The notes: generated by a model not told the origin, from the letters alone. DNA of 64,000 bases from Desulfolinea sp964487745 (GCA_964487745.1 CAZASG010000002.1:62001-126000); one strand, 5' to 3'. Numbered from the stretch's first letter, positions 25,356-34,273 are shown. Program-made: numbers and translations.

Positions 25356-26885
25356 CTAACCTAAATATTTCTCTTTCAATTTGATCTTCTCAACTTTGCC
25401 ATACGCGGAATAAGGCAATTCGTCTGTAAAAACAAATTCTTTCGGGATTTTGAATTTCGCGATCTTATTGCGACAAAACTCTTTCAATTCATCTTCTGAA
25501 ACTTGCTCATTATCTTCGACCAGAGTGATCATCAAACCAACTTCACCCCATTTTGTATCAGGCTTACCGATCAGGGCAGCATCTTGAACCGCCGGATGAT
25601 CGCGCACGACCGCTTCAACCTCGGCAGCGTAGATATTCTCGCCGCCGCTCTTGATCATGTCCTTGTAACGTCCGTCGATATAGAAGAAACCGTCTTCGTC
25701 CATATGCGCCATATCACCGGTGTGGAACCAACCATCTACAATGGCTTTGGCAGTGGCTTCGGGATTACGCCAGTAGCCGGAACAAACGTGGGGACCAGCG
25801 ATCAGCAACTCGCCCGCCTCACCAACTTCCACGTCCACGCCTGTTTCGGGGTTGGCGACCCGCATTTTACTGTGGAAGATGGGTTTCCCCACCGACCCCG
25901 TTTTTGGCACGGAATCTTCATCCGTCATGCTGAAGCAGTTCGCGCCCACTTCCGTGAGGCCATAGCCCTGACGGAAAATGATGCCTTTTTTCTCGCGCCA
26001 CTCGTTCATCAAGGGCGGCGGACAGGGCGCACCGCCGCTGATAAAGAAATGCACGTGGCTGAAATCGGCTTCTTTGAAATAATCTAAATCCATCCACATT
26101 TGGAAAAGCGTCGGCACACCCAATATAACTGTGCAGCGCTCTTCCATGATCCAACGCATCGAGTCGGCGGGGTCGAAATCGCGCGCCAAAATAATACGCC
26201 CGCCAATATACAAGATCGGCGTTAGGAAGGCAAACAGCCCGCCCGCGTGAAAAAGCGGCGTATAAACCGGGGAGATGTCTTTCTCCGTCAGCCCCCAACT
26301 GACAACGGAATTGATCGCATTGAAAAGAATCTGTCGATGCGGGAGGATTGCGCCTTTGGGATTGCCGGTCGTGCCCGATGTGTAGAGGATACAGTAGGGA
26401 GATTCAAGATCGAGCGACGGACGGATCGGCTCGTGGATTTGGGCTTGCTCCAGACCAAGTTCGTAGGATTTCGCCCCATCCATCTCGGCCCCACGCAGCC
26501 CCACAAAATATTCGACTTGGATATCAGCACGCATCTCATCTACGACCGGAACAAACTCTGGTTCAACGATCAGCACCTTCGGTTCAAGGTCGTTCACCAT
26601 ATAGGCCAGTTCGCGCGCTGTCAAACGCCAGTTAAAGGGTGCAAAAATCGCCCCGATCTTCGGCAATCCGTAGAATAGATCGATATAGACAATACTATTT
26701 TTGGCAAGAATGGAGACACGATCTCCAGGCCGGACGCCCAACTCGTCACGCATGAAGTTCGCCAGACGATTGGCGCGTTCGTTCAGTTCAGCATAGGTAA
26801 ACCGCTTTCCCGTTTCCATCTCAACAATTGCGATACGTTCAGGGGTTAATTCGGCTCGTTTACTTAACAGATCGGCAGCGTGCAT
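25356..26885 (-). CDS. Acyl-CoA ligase (AMP-forming), class I adenylate-forming enzyme
   Basis: A 509-aa enzyme that would activate a carboxylic acid as acyl-AMP and then as a CoA thioester. Motifs: the P-loop-like YTSGTTGNPKGA (about 166-177), GYGLTEVG, the hinge/AMP-binding YIDGRYKDMIKSGGENI and the catalytic Lys in YSAYGKVEK near the end. Length is normal for the family. AAGGAG precedes the ATG. A second ligase (29681-31228) is encoded in the same cluster; sequence similarity between them is clear, but they differ enough to serve different acids. Substrate unknown. Confidence 0.92.
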   Translation of the reverse strand: MHAADLLSKRAELTPERIAIVEMETGKRFTYAELNERANRLANFMRDELGVRPGDRVSILAKNSIVYIDLFYGLPKIGAIFAPFNWRLTARELAYMVNDLEPKVLIVEPEFVPVVDEMRADIQVEYFVGLRGAEMDGAKSYELGLEQAQIHEPIRPSLDLESPYCILYTSGTTGNPKGAILPHRQILFNAINSVVSWGLTEKDISPVYTPLFHAGGLFAFLTPILYIGGRIILARDFDPADSMRWIMEERCTVILGVPTLFQMWMDLDYFKEADFSHVHFFISGGAPCPPPLMNEWREKKGIIFRQGYGLTEVGANCFSMTDEDSVPKTGSVGKPIFHSKMRVANPETGVDVEVGEAGELLIAGPHVCSGYWRNPEATAKAIVDGWFHTGDMAHMDEDGFFYIDGRYKDMIKSGGENIYAAEVEAVVRDHPAVQDAALIGKPDTKWGEVGLMITLVEDNEQVSEDELKEFCRNKIAKFKIPKEFVFTDELPYSAYGKVEKIKLKEKYLG

Positions 26886-26947
26886 AACTCTCCTTATAAG
26901 ATGTCCCAGCTTAACAAAAAACAGTTTCGCAGCGGTTACAAAATGGT

Positions 26948-27046
26948 GTCACTACGAGGAAAGCGACAGCTTGACGTGGCAGTCTTCTTAACCAAAGAGG
27001 AGATTGCTTACCCCTTCGGGGCACAGGTCGCTCCGCTCGCAATGAC
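26948..27046. repeat. Palindromic intergenic repeat, GTCATTGCGAG type
   Basis: The left end reads GTCACTACGAGGA and the right end, on the other strand, GTCATTGCGAGCGGAGCG. The inner part has GGAGATTGCTT and the small hairpin CCCCTTCGGGG. It fills the gap between the hydrolase at 27050 and the ligase at 26885. Elements of this wording are common in Chloroflexota and other phyla (general knowledge). A relative lies at 31259-31347. Confidence 0.65.
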
Positions 27047-27049
27047 CAT

Positions 27050-27847
27050 CTAGCTCTGCTTTGCCAGGAAGTCCAGAACGATCTGGTTAAACTCTGTCGG
27101 TTTTTCCCAACAGGATGCGTGCCCTGCATCCCTGATCAGATGGTGTTCTGCATGCGGGATGCCCTTTTTTAGTATCTCGGCATAGCGCGGACCTTTGATT
27201 AGATCCAACTCACCGACCATGATGCAGGTTGGGACTTTTATTTCATTTAATCGTTCGGTGAAATTCACATCGAAAAAGGCTTCGCATAAACGGATCACAG
27301 CCGGAAAATCGAGGGCTTTATAGCGCTCTTTGGCATCTTCCAAGATGGCGGTGTTGGCGGCAACCCAATCGGGGGTGAAATTCCAAGGCACAGAAGCATG
27401 GAAGAAAGCCAGCGGATCTGCTCGAAGAAGAGCATCCACCCAGCTTTGGATCACCATGCGCAATTCAGGGCCTACCTCACTGACGGTATCCATCAGGATC
27501 AGGCTGCGCACCTTTCCAGGATATTTCAACACAAAGGCTTGTGCCACTTCCCCGCCGTAGGAGATACCTGCAATATGAGCCGTCTCAATATCGAGAGTAT
27601 CCAGCAGCGAAGCGAGATCATCCGCGTGAAGCTCCATCGAGTATGGGCTTTCGGGATGATCCGATTGTCCCTGGCCTCGACAGTCATATTGCAAGGTACG
27701 GTAGTGTTCCGAGAGTGCCTTGGTCTGGAAGACCCAACTCGTGGCAGCATTCATGAGGATGCCATTGTTAAGTACTAGAACAGGGGCATCTTTGGGTCCG
27801 TGTAGTTCGTAATAAAGGTTTAAATTATTGACGTAAATTTGCGGCAT
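27050..27847 (-). CDS. Alpha/beta hydrolase, 3-oxoadipate enol-lactonase-like (265 aa)
   Basis: The start at 27847 (MPQIYVNNLNLYYE) is chosen because family members begin with this beta-strand; the frame runs upstream to 27892 through a hairpin (GGGATA/TATCCC) that is probably leader. Nucleophile elbow GISYGG (about 93-98), acidic residue in VGELDLIKG, and His in RDAGHASCWEKP. It resembles PcaD-like and ring-cleavage product hydrolases in overall pattern. It has no signal peptide. It lies in the acyl-CoA cluster with a thiolase and ligases, which fits hydrolysis of a lactone or 1,3-diketone intermediate, but this is inference. Confidence 0.85.
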   Translation of the reverse strand: MPQIYVNNLNLYYELHGPKDAPVLVLNNGILMNAATSWVFQTKALSEHYRTLQYDCRGQGQSDHPESPYSMELHADDLASLLDTLDIETAHIAGISYGGEVAQAFVLKYPGKVRSLILMDTVSEVGPELRMVIQSWVDALLRADPLAFFHASVPWNFTPDWVAANTAILEDAKERYKALDFPAVIRLCEAFFDVNFTERLNEIKVPTCIMVGELDLIKGPRYAEILKKGIPHAEHHLIRDAGHASCWEKPTEFNQIVLDFLAKQS

Positions 27848-27936
27848 TTTTAAATCAGGGACAGGGATAGCTTTTTTTATCCCTGCCCCCACCTAGCCTC
27901 CCCCGCGAGTGGGGAGGGACTGTTTGTTATGAATTC

Positions 27937-28365
27937 CTATTCCGCTTCAAATGCCAGGAAGGTTTGTTTTTCATCTTCCTCGCCGCGCTCCAAAAAAGCG
28001 ACCTTGAGCGGCGTCCCGATCTTGACTTCTTCGGGTTTGCTGGCATCCAAGCCCAGAATTTGCGCACTCATCTTGACACCCTCATCTAATTCGACAATGC
28101 CTGCCATGTAGGGGTTATCACGTCCGTAGCCCGCTTTGATCATCGCTGTTGGCGCAATAGCTATGGATGTGAAAGCTGCCAAAGTCGCCTTGCCGCTGAA
28201 TTCGACCCAATCCAGTTGATCACTATAGCAATTTGAGCAGAGCGCACGCGGCGGCAGGAATTTTTCTTCACAAGCCGAGCAATGGGTTCCCATCAATTTC
28301 TTTTCATTCAAGAACTCAGCAAAAGATGCCTCGGTGAAAGGTTTTTTCTCAACGTTCGTCGTCAT
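27937..28365 (-). CDS. Zn-ribbon/OB-fold protein (DUF35), thiolase partner
   Basis: A 142-aa protein with the four-Cys rubredoxin-like zinc ribbon (CSACEEKFLPPRALCSNC, about 33-50) followed by an OB-fold with AFTSIAIAPTAM and YMAGIVELDEG. Proteins of this family bind and bridge thiolases; in archaea one joins acetoacetyl-CoA thiolase to HMG-CoA synthase (established). Here the gene follows the thiolase with a 1-nt gap, and the thiolase's last codons contain its ribosome site, so the two products are almost certainly one complex. Confidence 0.93.
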   Translation of the reverse strand: MTTNVEKKPFTEASFAEFLNEKKLMGTHCSACEEKFLPPRALCSNCYSDQLDWVEFSGKATLAAFTSIAIAPTAMIKAGYGRDNPYMAGIVELDEGVKMSAQILGLDASKPEEVKIGTPLKVAFLERGEEDEKQTFLAFEAE

Positions 28366-28366
28366 C

Positions 28367-29632
28367 TTAGTCTCTCCTTTCGTAGACGTGCACTACGCAG
28401 GTGCCACCGGTGCCACCAACATTATGAGTCAAGCCAAGCGGAATATCGCCCGCAACCTGGCGGTCGCCAGCTAATCCACGCATCTGTTTGAAGATCTCAA
28501 CAGCCTGTCCCGCGCCAGAAGCACCGACGGGATGCCCTTTTGATTTCAAACCGCCAGATGTATTGATCGGTTTGGCACCATCTCGTGCAGTGACTCCGTC
28601 TTCAGCGGCTTTATAACCTTCGCCGGGAGCGAAGAAGCCGAGATCTTCGGTAGCGATCACTTCAGCGACAGTGAAACAATCGTGTACTTCGGCAACGCGA
28701 ATATCTTCAGCTGTAACGCCTGCCATTGTGTAGGCTTCTTGAGATGCACGGCGTGCGGCGTTGATAGTGGTCAGGTCAGCACGATCATGCAGGGCCATAT
28801 CGGAAGATTGCCCTGAGCCGGTGATGTAGAGAGGATGATCGGTGAATTGCTTTGCTATTTCATCGGAAACAAGTAGAAGGGCGGTCGCACCGTCCGTGAT
28901 GGGTGAGCAATCGAAAAGTCGCAGCGGCCAGGCGATCATCGGGTTGGCACGGTCGTCATGCATGAAATCCATCACGTTCCCCCATGTGGGAATGAGTTTA
29001 CCCTTCTTCTCCGCAGACTTTTTGCGTCCATCCATCCAATCGGGAATGGTGACACCAAATTGAGCATTGGGGTTGAGAGCACCGTTCTCGTGATTTTTGA
29101 TGGCGACATTCATCAGATGCTCCGGCGTCATACCATATTTGTGCATATAGGCAGATGCCATTGCCGCGTAGAAGCCAGGGAAGGTGAAGCCAGCCGGAAT
29201 TTCAAAGAGCGTATCGGCTGCTGCTGCAAGAGTGTCGGTCACTTCAGCGGTCGGGAGATTGGTCATCTTTTCGATACCGCCCACCAGCGCTACATCATAA
29301 AGACCGGAGGCGATGGCTAAAATGCCCTGACGCAGGGCAACACCGCTGCTGGCACAGGCATCTTCAATGCGCGTTGCAGGGCGATCTGCCAAGCCGACCA
29401 TATCGGCCATGATCGGGGCGGTATGGCTTTGTGCCTCGAAGAGGTCGCTGGAGAAGTTGCCGATGTAGATGGTTTCGATATCGGCAGGGTCAAGCTCTTT
29501 GTCCACCGATTGACGCATGGACTGAAAGGCTTCCACGAAGAGGTCACGGCTGCTTTTCTCACGGAATGCGCCGAATTTGCTCATCCCTGCGCCAACGAGG
29601 GCAACACCACGTCCAAGTTTTTTATTGCTCAT
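28367..29632 (-). CDS. SCP2-type thiolase (acetyl-CoA acetyltransferase-like)
   Basis: A 421-aa thiolase of the type that works with DUF35 proteins. The acylated Cys is in EDACASSG (about residue 93), with VHDCF and the catalytic His in GGLKSKGHPVGASG further on, and a C-terminal HNVGGTGG loop. It should cleave a 3-oxoacyl-CoA or condense two acyl-CoAs. AGGAG precedes the ATG. Lying between a CoA ligase and the DUF35 gene, it probably performs the last C-C cleavage or first condensation of the pathway; direction cannot be inferred from sequence. Confidence 0.92.
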   Translation of the reverse strand: MSNKKLGRGVALVGAGMSKFGAFREKSSRDLFVEAFQSMRQSVDKELDPADIETIYIGNFSSDLFEAQSHTAPIMADMVGLADRPATRIEDACASSGVALRQGILAIASGLYDVALVGGIEKMTNLPTAEVTDTLAAAADTLFEIPAGFTFPGFYAAMASAYMHKYGMTPEHLMNVAIKNHENGALNPNAQFGVTIPDWMDGRKKSAEKKGKLIPTWGNVMDFMHDDRANPMIAWPLRLFDCSPITDGATALLLVSDEIAKQFTDHPLYITGSGQSSDMALHDRADLTTINAARRASQEAYTMAGVTAEDIRVAEVHDCFTVAEVIATEDLGFFAPGEGYKAAEDGVTARDGAKPINTSGGLKSKGHPVGASGAGQAVEIFKQMRGLAGDRQVAGDIPLGLTHNVGGTGGTCVVHVYERRD

Positions 29633-29680
29633 GCTGTACTCCTGTTTTTGAGAGTAGGGGCGGGTTTATCCCACCTTGAT

Positions 29681-31228
29681 TTATTTCACAAATTTCTCGC
29701 GAAGTTCGCGTTTCAGGATCTTACCCATTGAAGAGAGCGGTAAGGCATCCATAATTTCGACACTCTTGGGTACTTTGTATTTCGCCAGATGATCTTGCAT
29801 ATGTGCCATCAATTCTTCAGCGGTGGCAGATTGATCTGGTTTGAAAACGACACAGGCTTTGCCAACTTCCCCCCATTTTTCATCCGGGACACCGATGACA
29901 GCGCACATATGAATCGCGAGATGCTTATAGAGTACGCTCTCGATCTCAACCGGGTACACGTTTTCAGCACCGGAGATGAACATATCTTTTTTGCGATCCC
30001 GAACGAAGAAATACCATTCGTCATCGTATTCAACAATATCGCCCGTATGGAACCAGCCATCCTCGTCGAGGACCTCGGCAGAAGCTTCGGGATTATTCCA
30101 GTAACCAGAGCTGCCCGAAGGCCCTTTGAGTAGCATTTCGCCGGGCTGGTTGGGACCGAGCGGATTTTTATTTTCGTCGACCACGCGCACGTCAATGAAG
30201 AAGTTCGGGCGGCCGATACTGCCAGCTTTGCGAATCGCATCTTCAGGTGCGAGGGCAAAAAGCCCGGGACCATATTCCGTCATCCCAAAGCCCTGTTTAA
30301 AGCGGATGCCCTTCTTCTCGGTATAAAACTCAACCAAGGGGACGGGGAGCGGCGCGCCACCTGACGTGCAGAAGCGCAGGGTGCTTAAGTTGGCAGATTC
30401 AAAATTGGACGCTTGAGTCAGCATCTGGTACATAGTCGGAACTGCGGCAAATACCGTTACCTTTTCACGTTCGATCAACTCGAGCACTTGCTCCGGGTCA
30501 AATTGCTTGGTCAGGATGGTCGTGTTACCGAAAACGATCTGCGACGAGAGATAGGCAAATAAACCACCCGCATGGAAGAGCGGGAATACGCATAAGTAGA
30601 TGTCATCATGGTTCAAGTCGTGGATAACGGTATTGAGTACATTCCAGTTGATCTGGCGGTGGCTGATCTGCGCCCCTTTGGGCAATCCGGTCGTGCCACC
30701 CGTGAAGAGAAGACAGGCGATATCTTCCTTGTCCAGATCTTCATAGGTAACGGGCGTGTCTGGCGATACCTGCACAGTGCTTTCGTAAAGCAGTGATCCA
30801 TCAATCCCACCGCCTTCAATATGCAGATAATGACCAACAGCGTGATCGGTGCCGCGTGTATTCTCTTCAATGTTGGTTACTAATTCTTTGAAGACATCAG
30901 AATAAATGATCGCTTTGGGTTGGGTATCTTCGATGATGGAGACCAATTCCCGCCAATGCAGGCGCCAATTCAAGGCAGTATGGATCGCGCCTAATTTTCC
31001 ACAAGCGTAAAAAAGATCGAGATGTTCGATGCCATCCTGCGCCAAGATCGCCACGCGGTCACGATAACCCACGCCAACTTCATCGCGAAGCCAATTCGCA
31101 AGGCGGTTAACGCGCTGATTCCATTCTCTGTAGGTCAGGCGCATTTCCGGAGACTTGCCCGCGTCAATGATGGCTAAGGTCTCGGGAGAATAAATCTCAC
31201 GTCTTCCGAGGTAGTTGCCGATATACAT
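29681..31228 (-). CDS. Acyl-CoA ligase (AMP-forming), second copy
   Basis: A 515-aa adenylate-forming ligase. The start at 31228 (MYIGNYLG) has AAGGAG 6 nt upstream; a TTG at 31243 overlaps that site and is unlikely. Motifs: LLFTGGTTGLPKGA (a Gly replaces the usual Ser in the first part of the P-loop), GFGMTEYG, FVRDRKKDMFISGAENVYP and the catalytic Lys in SSMGKILKRELR. It would form an acyl-CoA for the thiolase encoded next in the operon. Substrate unknown. Confidence 0.92.
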   Translation of the reverse strand: MYIGNYLGRREIYSPETLAIIDAGKSPEMRLTYREWNQRVNRLANWLRDEVGVGYRDRVAILAQDGIEHLDLFYACGKLGAIHTALNWRLHWRELVSIIEDTQPKAIIYSDVFKELVTNIEENTRGTDHAVGHYLHIEGGGIDGSLLYESTVQVSPDTPVTYEDLDKEDIACLLFTGGTTGLPKGAQISHRQINWNVLNTVIHDLNHDDIYLCVFPLFHAGGLFAYLSSQIVFGNTTILTKQFDPEQVLELIEREKVTVFAAVPTMYQMLTQASNFESANLSTLRFCTSGGAPLPVPLVEFYTEKKGIRFKQGFGMTEYGPGLFALAPEDAIRKAGSIGRPNFFIDVRVVDENKNPLGPNQPGEMLLKGPSGSSGYWNNPEASAEVLDEDGWFHTGDIVEYDDEWYFFVRDRKKDMFISGAENVYPVEIESVLYKHLAIHMCAVIGVPDEKWGEVGKACVVFKPDQSATAEELMAHMQDHLAKYKVPKSVEIMDALPLSSMGKILKRELREKFVK

Positions 31229-31258
31229 TTCAATCTCCTTCAAAAATCATTTAAACAA

Positions 31259-31347
31259 TGTCATTGCGAGGAGAGCTTTACCCGACGAAGCAATCCCCAA
31301 GATCGTCTTGGAGACTGCCGCGCCGAAAAGCATCGCCTCGCAGTGAC
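31259..31347. repeat. Palindromic intergenic repeat, GTCATTGCGAG type
   Basis: TGTCATTGCGAGG at the left and CCTCGCAGTGACA at the right are inverted ends of an 89-bp element filling the gap between the hydrolase at 31354 and the ligase at 31228. The inner CAATCCCCAAGATCGTCTTGG part can also fold. Related to 26948-27046. Confidence 0.7.
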
Positions 31348-31353
31348 ATGCGA

Positions 31354-32232
31354 TTATTCAAAATCCACAGACTTGGCTGCCAAAAACTTGCGCAGCGTGG
31401 GCCAGAAAATATCCGGGCGTTCCATGTAGGTCATGTGCCCGCACTCCGGCACCATCATATAACGGCTATTTGGCAAAATATCTGCCATTTTGGTCTGCTG
31501 CCAGGGCGGGATCGCGCGATCCTGTTCGCCGATCAAGATCAGGGTCGGCGTTTGGGCGTTACGGTAGGCATCCGGGTCGTTGTCGATATTCTCGAAAAAG
31601 GGATCCTGCGCCAAGGTCAGGCGCACGAGCGAATATTTCTGGTCCTTATAGCGGTCATAGAATCGGAGACGTCCGGCTTCCATCGCTTCGCCATAGATCT
31701 TGCGCGAGATATTCTCACCAAAAGTCTTCTCATAAAGGTATTGGGTGTAAATATCAAAGACTTCGTCCGTCGAGGCATAGAAACGTAGCGAAATATCCTG
31801 ATACATCTGGAAGAGCATTTCACGCTTCAGCAGGATGCCCGAAAGTGTGAGCGTGTGCAGGCGATCCTGATGCAGACGCCCCAGCTCTGCGCCGATGAAT
31901 CCGCCATAGGAAACGCCGATGGGATGAACCTTGTCCACGCCTACAGCATCCATCACCTCGATGAGATAGTCAGCGAATTTGTTGATGAAGTACGGTTCGT
32001 CCTCCGCCGAAGATTGCCCTTGTCCGAAATAATCGTACAGGAGAATGTCATAGTCCGGATGAAGGAAGGGAAGAGTGCGATACCACGACTTGGTCAACAT
32101 CGCCAACCCGTTCAGGAAAACCACTACTTCCTTTTTGCCTTCGCCAAAATATTCCCAGTAGATCTTACGAGCGCCGTTTTCGACCTGGACAAAGCCTGTT
32201 TTGGATGGAGTGTATGATTTTTTTTCTGTCAT
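31354..32232 (-). CDS. Alpha/beta hydrolase (293 aa)
   Basis: The start at 32232 (MTEKKSY) is preferred because the upstream in-frame stretch to 32385 crosses the repeat hairpin at 32243-32268 and the end of the neighbouring gene. Motifs: VVFLNGLAM (oxyanion region), DYFGQGQS, nucleophile elbow GVSYGG (about 120), acidic residue in GEQDRAIPPW and His in PECGHMTYMERP. No signal peptide. Its place between the FabH-like gene and a CoA ligase recalls the hydrolase position in olefin (ole) loci, though similarity to OleB is not established. Confidence 0.85.
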   Translation of the reverse strand: MTEKKSYTPSKTGFVQVENGARKIYWEYFGEGKKEVVVFLNGLAMLTKSWYRTLPFLHPDYDILLYDYFGQGQSSAEDEPYFINKFADYLIEVMDAVGVDKVHPIGVSYGGFIGAELGRLHQDRLHTLTLSGILLKREMLFQMYQDISLRFYASTDEVFDIYTQYLYEKTFGENISRKIYGEAMEAGRLRFYDRYKDQKYSLVRLTLAQDPFFENIDNDPDAYRNAQTPTLILIGEQDRAIPPWQQTKMADILPNSRYMMVPECGHMTYMERPDIFWPTLRKFLAAKSVDFE

Positions 32233-32242
32233 ATTCTTATCA

Positions 32243-32268
32243 GTAGGGGCGGGTGACCCCGCCCTTAC
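32243..32268. repeat. Short GTAGGGGCGGGT palindrome
   Basis: GTAGGGGCGGGT and ACCCCGCCCTTAC form a tight hairpin in the 40-nt gap before the hydrolase gene. A degenerate half-copy (GTAGGGGCGGGTTTATCCCACC) lies at 29654-29675 just ahead of the thiolase's upstream neighbour stop. It may act as an mRNA-stabilising stem or a weak terminator. Confidence 0.6.
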
Positions 32269-32272
32269 GAGA

Positions 32273-33262
32273 TTAACCAGCCGTCCATTTCCAGACAGAT
32301 GCAGCCATTGAAATACCGCCACCACTGGCACAGAAGAGGATCGTTTCGCCGGGCTTAGGCGCTTTGCCTTGAGTAATAGCATCATCCAAGGCCATCACCA
32401 CACAAGGAGAGCCTGTGTAGCCCCATTTATGCATGATCCAATGCGTTTTCTCGATGGGCTGTTTGAGCAGATCCATCATAAATTCGATCGTGCGCAGATT
32501 GAGCTGGGTGAAAAAGTAATGATCGACATCGTCAAAGGTCATGTCAGCTTTATCCAGCGCGCCTTGCATTAGTTTGGGCCAATACTCGGTATTGAAGGTC
32601 TTGGGGAATTTTTTGACGAATTCAACTTTTGGAAAACCTGTTTCCGGTGTGCATGGGCGGGAGGTACCGCCGGTGTAGATGCCCAACGCATCATGAAACT
32701 CACCAACTGCAAGCATATTGCCTGCTAAAAAGCCCGCTTCTTCACCAACGCCCAAAACAACGGCACCAGCACCATCTGCGAAGAGATTGGCGGTTTTCTT
32801 GTCCTTGATGTCGATGTAGCGACTCATCCCATATCCGCCCGCAACGAGGACATATTTCATCGTCGGTTCGGTCATCAGGTATTTTGCACCCTGATCAACA
32901 GCAGTGACCCAGCCCGCGCAGGCGGAATTGACATCGTAGCAACCTGCTTTGGATGCGCCAAGCTTTGATTGCACGACAACCGATGTTGACGGGGAAAGGT
33001 AATCGGGTGTGTCGGTGGAGACAATGATCAGGTCGAGGTCTGACGGTGAAAGTCCGGCACGAACCAATGCTTTTTTGGCGGCAGCAACTATCAGGTCCGA
33101 GGTCGTTTGCTCTGCTGACATCCAGCGGCGCTCGCGAATCCCCACATTCGCAAGCAGCCATTCGCTGGTCGATTCGCCCATCAATTCGTCAATTTCAGCA
33201 TTGGTGACCACCCGCTCAGGAACGTAGCTGCCGGTGGCAAGGATCTGTGGATGACGTGCCAT
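32273..33262 (-). CDS. FabH-like (KAS III family) enzyme with non-canonical active site
   Basis: A 329-aa thiolase-fold protein; the start at 33262 (MARHPQILATGSYVPE) matches the family and lies 1 nt after the SDR stop. The nucleophile C115 is in DVNSACAGW. The positions of FabH His244 and Asn274 correspond to T252 (FFTQLN where PHQAN is usual) and Y282 (GYTGSP where GNTSAA is usual). The 30-residue spacing between the two is the same, so the alignment is secure. With Cys but no His/Asn it may be an acyltransferase, use another residue, or belong to an uncharacterised subclass. GGGI near the C-terminus is conserved. Confidence 0.9.
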   Translation of the reverse strand: MARHPQILATGSYVPERVVTNAEIDELMGESTSEWLLANVGIRERRWMSAEQTTSDLIVAAAKKALVRAGLSPSDLDLIIVSTDTPDYLSPSTSVVVQSKLGASKAGCYDVNSACAGWVTAVDQGAKYLMTEPTMKYVLVAGGYGMSRYIDIKDKKTANLFADGAGAVVLGVGEEAGFLAGNMLAVGEFHDALGIYTGGTSRPCTPETGFPKVEFVKKFPKTFNTEYWPKLMQGALDKADMTFDDVDHYFFTQLNLRTIEFMMDLLKQPIEKTHWIMHKWGYTGSPCVVMALDDAITQGKAPKPGETILFCASGGGISMAASVWKWTAG

Positions 33263-33263
33263 C

Positions 33264-34028
33264 TTAGGTGCCCACCACGATTCCGCCGTCGACGCGCAGG
33301 GTCTCGCCGGTGATGAAGGCAGCTTCGTCGGATGCAAGGAAGAGGTAGGCATTGGCGATATCGCGTGGCTCGCCAAGACGTTTGAGCGGGGTGCGGGCTT
33401 TCATGCCGTCGATGATCTTTTCGGGCATGGTGACGAGGATCTCCGTGGCGGTGAAGCCAGGAGCAACAGCGTTGACGCGCACACCAAATTTACCCAACTC
33501 GCGCGCCCAAACTTTGGTCATGCCGATGACGCCAGATTTGGTGGCAACGTAGTTAGTTTGCCCGAAGTTGCCATCAAGCCCCACAACAGAAGTGGCGTTC
33601 AGGATCACGCCGCCGCCTTGTTTTGCCATATAAGGGGCAACTGCCTGGGCACAATTGAAAACGCCTTTGAGATTGACCGAGATAACGAGATCAAAATTCT
33701 CTTCAGACATCTGTCCGACAAGTTCGCCATTTTTGACTTTGACGAGTTGTCCATCACGCAGGATGCCAGCGTTGCTGACCATCACATCGACGCTGCCATA
33801 TTTCTTGACAACATCATCGACCCATTTCTGGACTTCGGCACGGTCGGCTACGTTGACTTTGTAGAAGGCAGCACCATCGCCCAGTTCTTTCAGGGTGGCG
33901 TTTCCGGCTTCTTCGTTGACATCACAAATGACGACTTTGGCGCCTTCTTCAGCAAAACGCAGAGCGGTGGCTTTACCGATCCCTGCTCCGCCGCCGGTGA
34001 CGAGGACAACTTTATCTTTCATGCGCAT
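33264..34028 (-). CDS. Short-chain dehydrogenase/reductase, FabG-like
   Basis: A 254-aa classical SDR. Cofactor motif TGGGAGIGKA (about 11-20), NAG (about 90), catalytic Ser in NATSVVGLDG and YVATK (Tyr/Lys, about 162-166). AGGAG lies 6 nt before the ATG. It likely interconverts a 3-oxoacyl and 3-hydroxyacyl group (CoA or ACP) with NAD(P)H. It is the first enzyme gene of the minus-strand acyl cluster and is followed at 1 nt by the FabH-like gene. Confidence 0.92.
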   Translation of the reverse strand: MRMKDKVVLVTGGGAGIGKATALRFAEEGAKVVICDVNEEAGNATLKELGDGAAFYKVNVADRAEVQKWVDDVVKKYGSVDVMVSNAGILRDGQLVKVKNGELVGQMSEENFDLVISVNLKGVFNCAQAVAPYMAKQGGGVILNATSVVGLDGNFGQTNYVATKSGVIGMTKVWARELGKFGVRVNAVAPGFTATEILVTMPEKIIDGMKARTPLKRLGEPRDIANAYLFLASDEAAFITGETLRVDGGIVVGT

Positions 34029-34066
34029 TTTCTTCTCCTATTTCAAATTTTGTATAAGTCAAAACG

Positions 34067-34273
34067 CTATGTCTCGCTTTTGATCTCAAGCGGCACATAG
34101 CGTTGTAAAAACTCGACGACATCTTCCCACGTTTGAAAGGCGATCTCTTCATCACTCTGGATGTGGCGCACCTCGCCACGATAGCTCGGCTGTTTATTCT
34201 CAGCCAGCGTTCGTTCATCCAGCACGAAGCGGATGATGAAGGATTCGATGGTGGGAAAGGTGTTGGCTTCCAT
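34067..34273 (-). CDS. Hypothetical 68-aa protein
   Basis: A small acidic soluble protein (SFIIRFVLDERTLAENK, then a WEDVVEFLQRYVPLE end) that reads like a genuine folded domain with a beta-hairpin and a C-terminal helix. An overlapping frame (34012-34218) lacks such character. There is no clear ribosome site. It lies 38 nt upstream of the SDR gene in the same direction, so it may be the first gene of that operon. I do not recognise a family function. Confidence 0.55.
   Translation of the reverse strand: MEANTFPTIESFIIRFVLDERTLAENKQPSYRGEVRHIQSDEEIAFQTWEDVVEFLQRYVPLEIKSET

Noticed and set aside
34012..34218. A 68-codon minus-strand frame overlapping the start of the SDR gene
   Set aside because: It runs into the SDR coding region in another frame and is basic and irregular; the alternative frame at 34067-34273 looks more protein-like.
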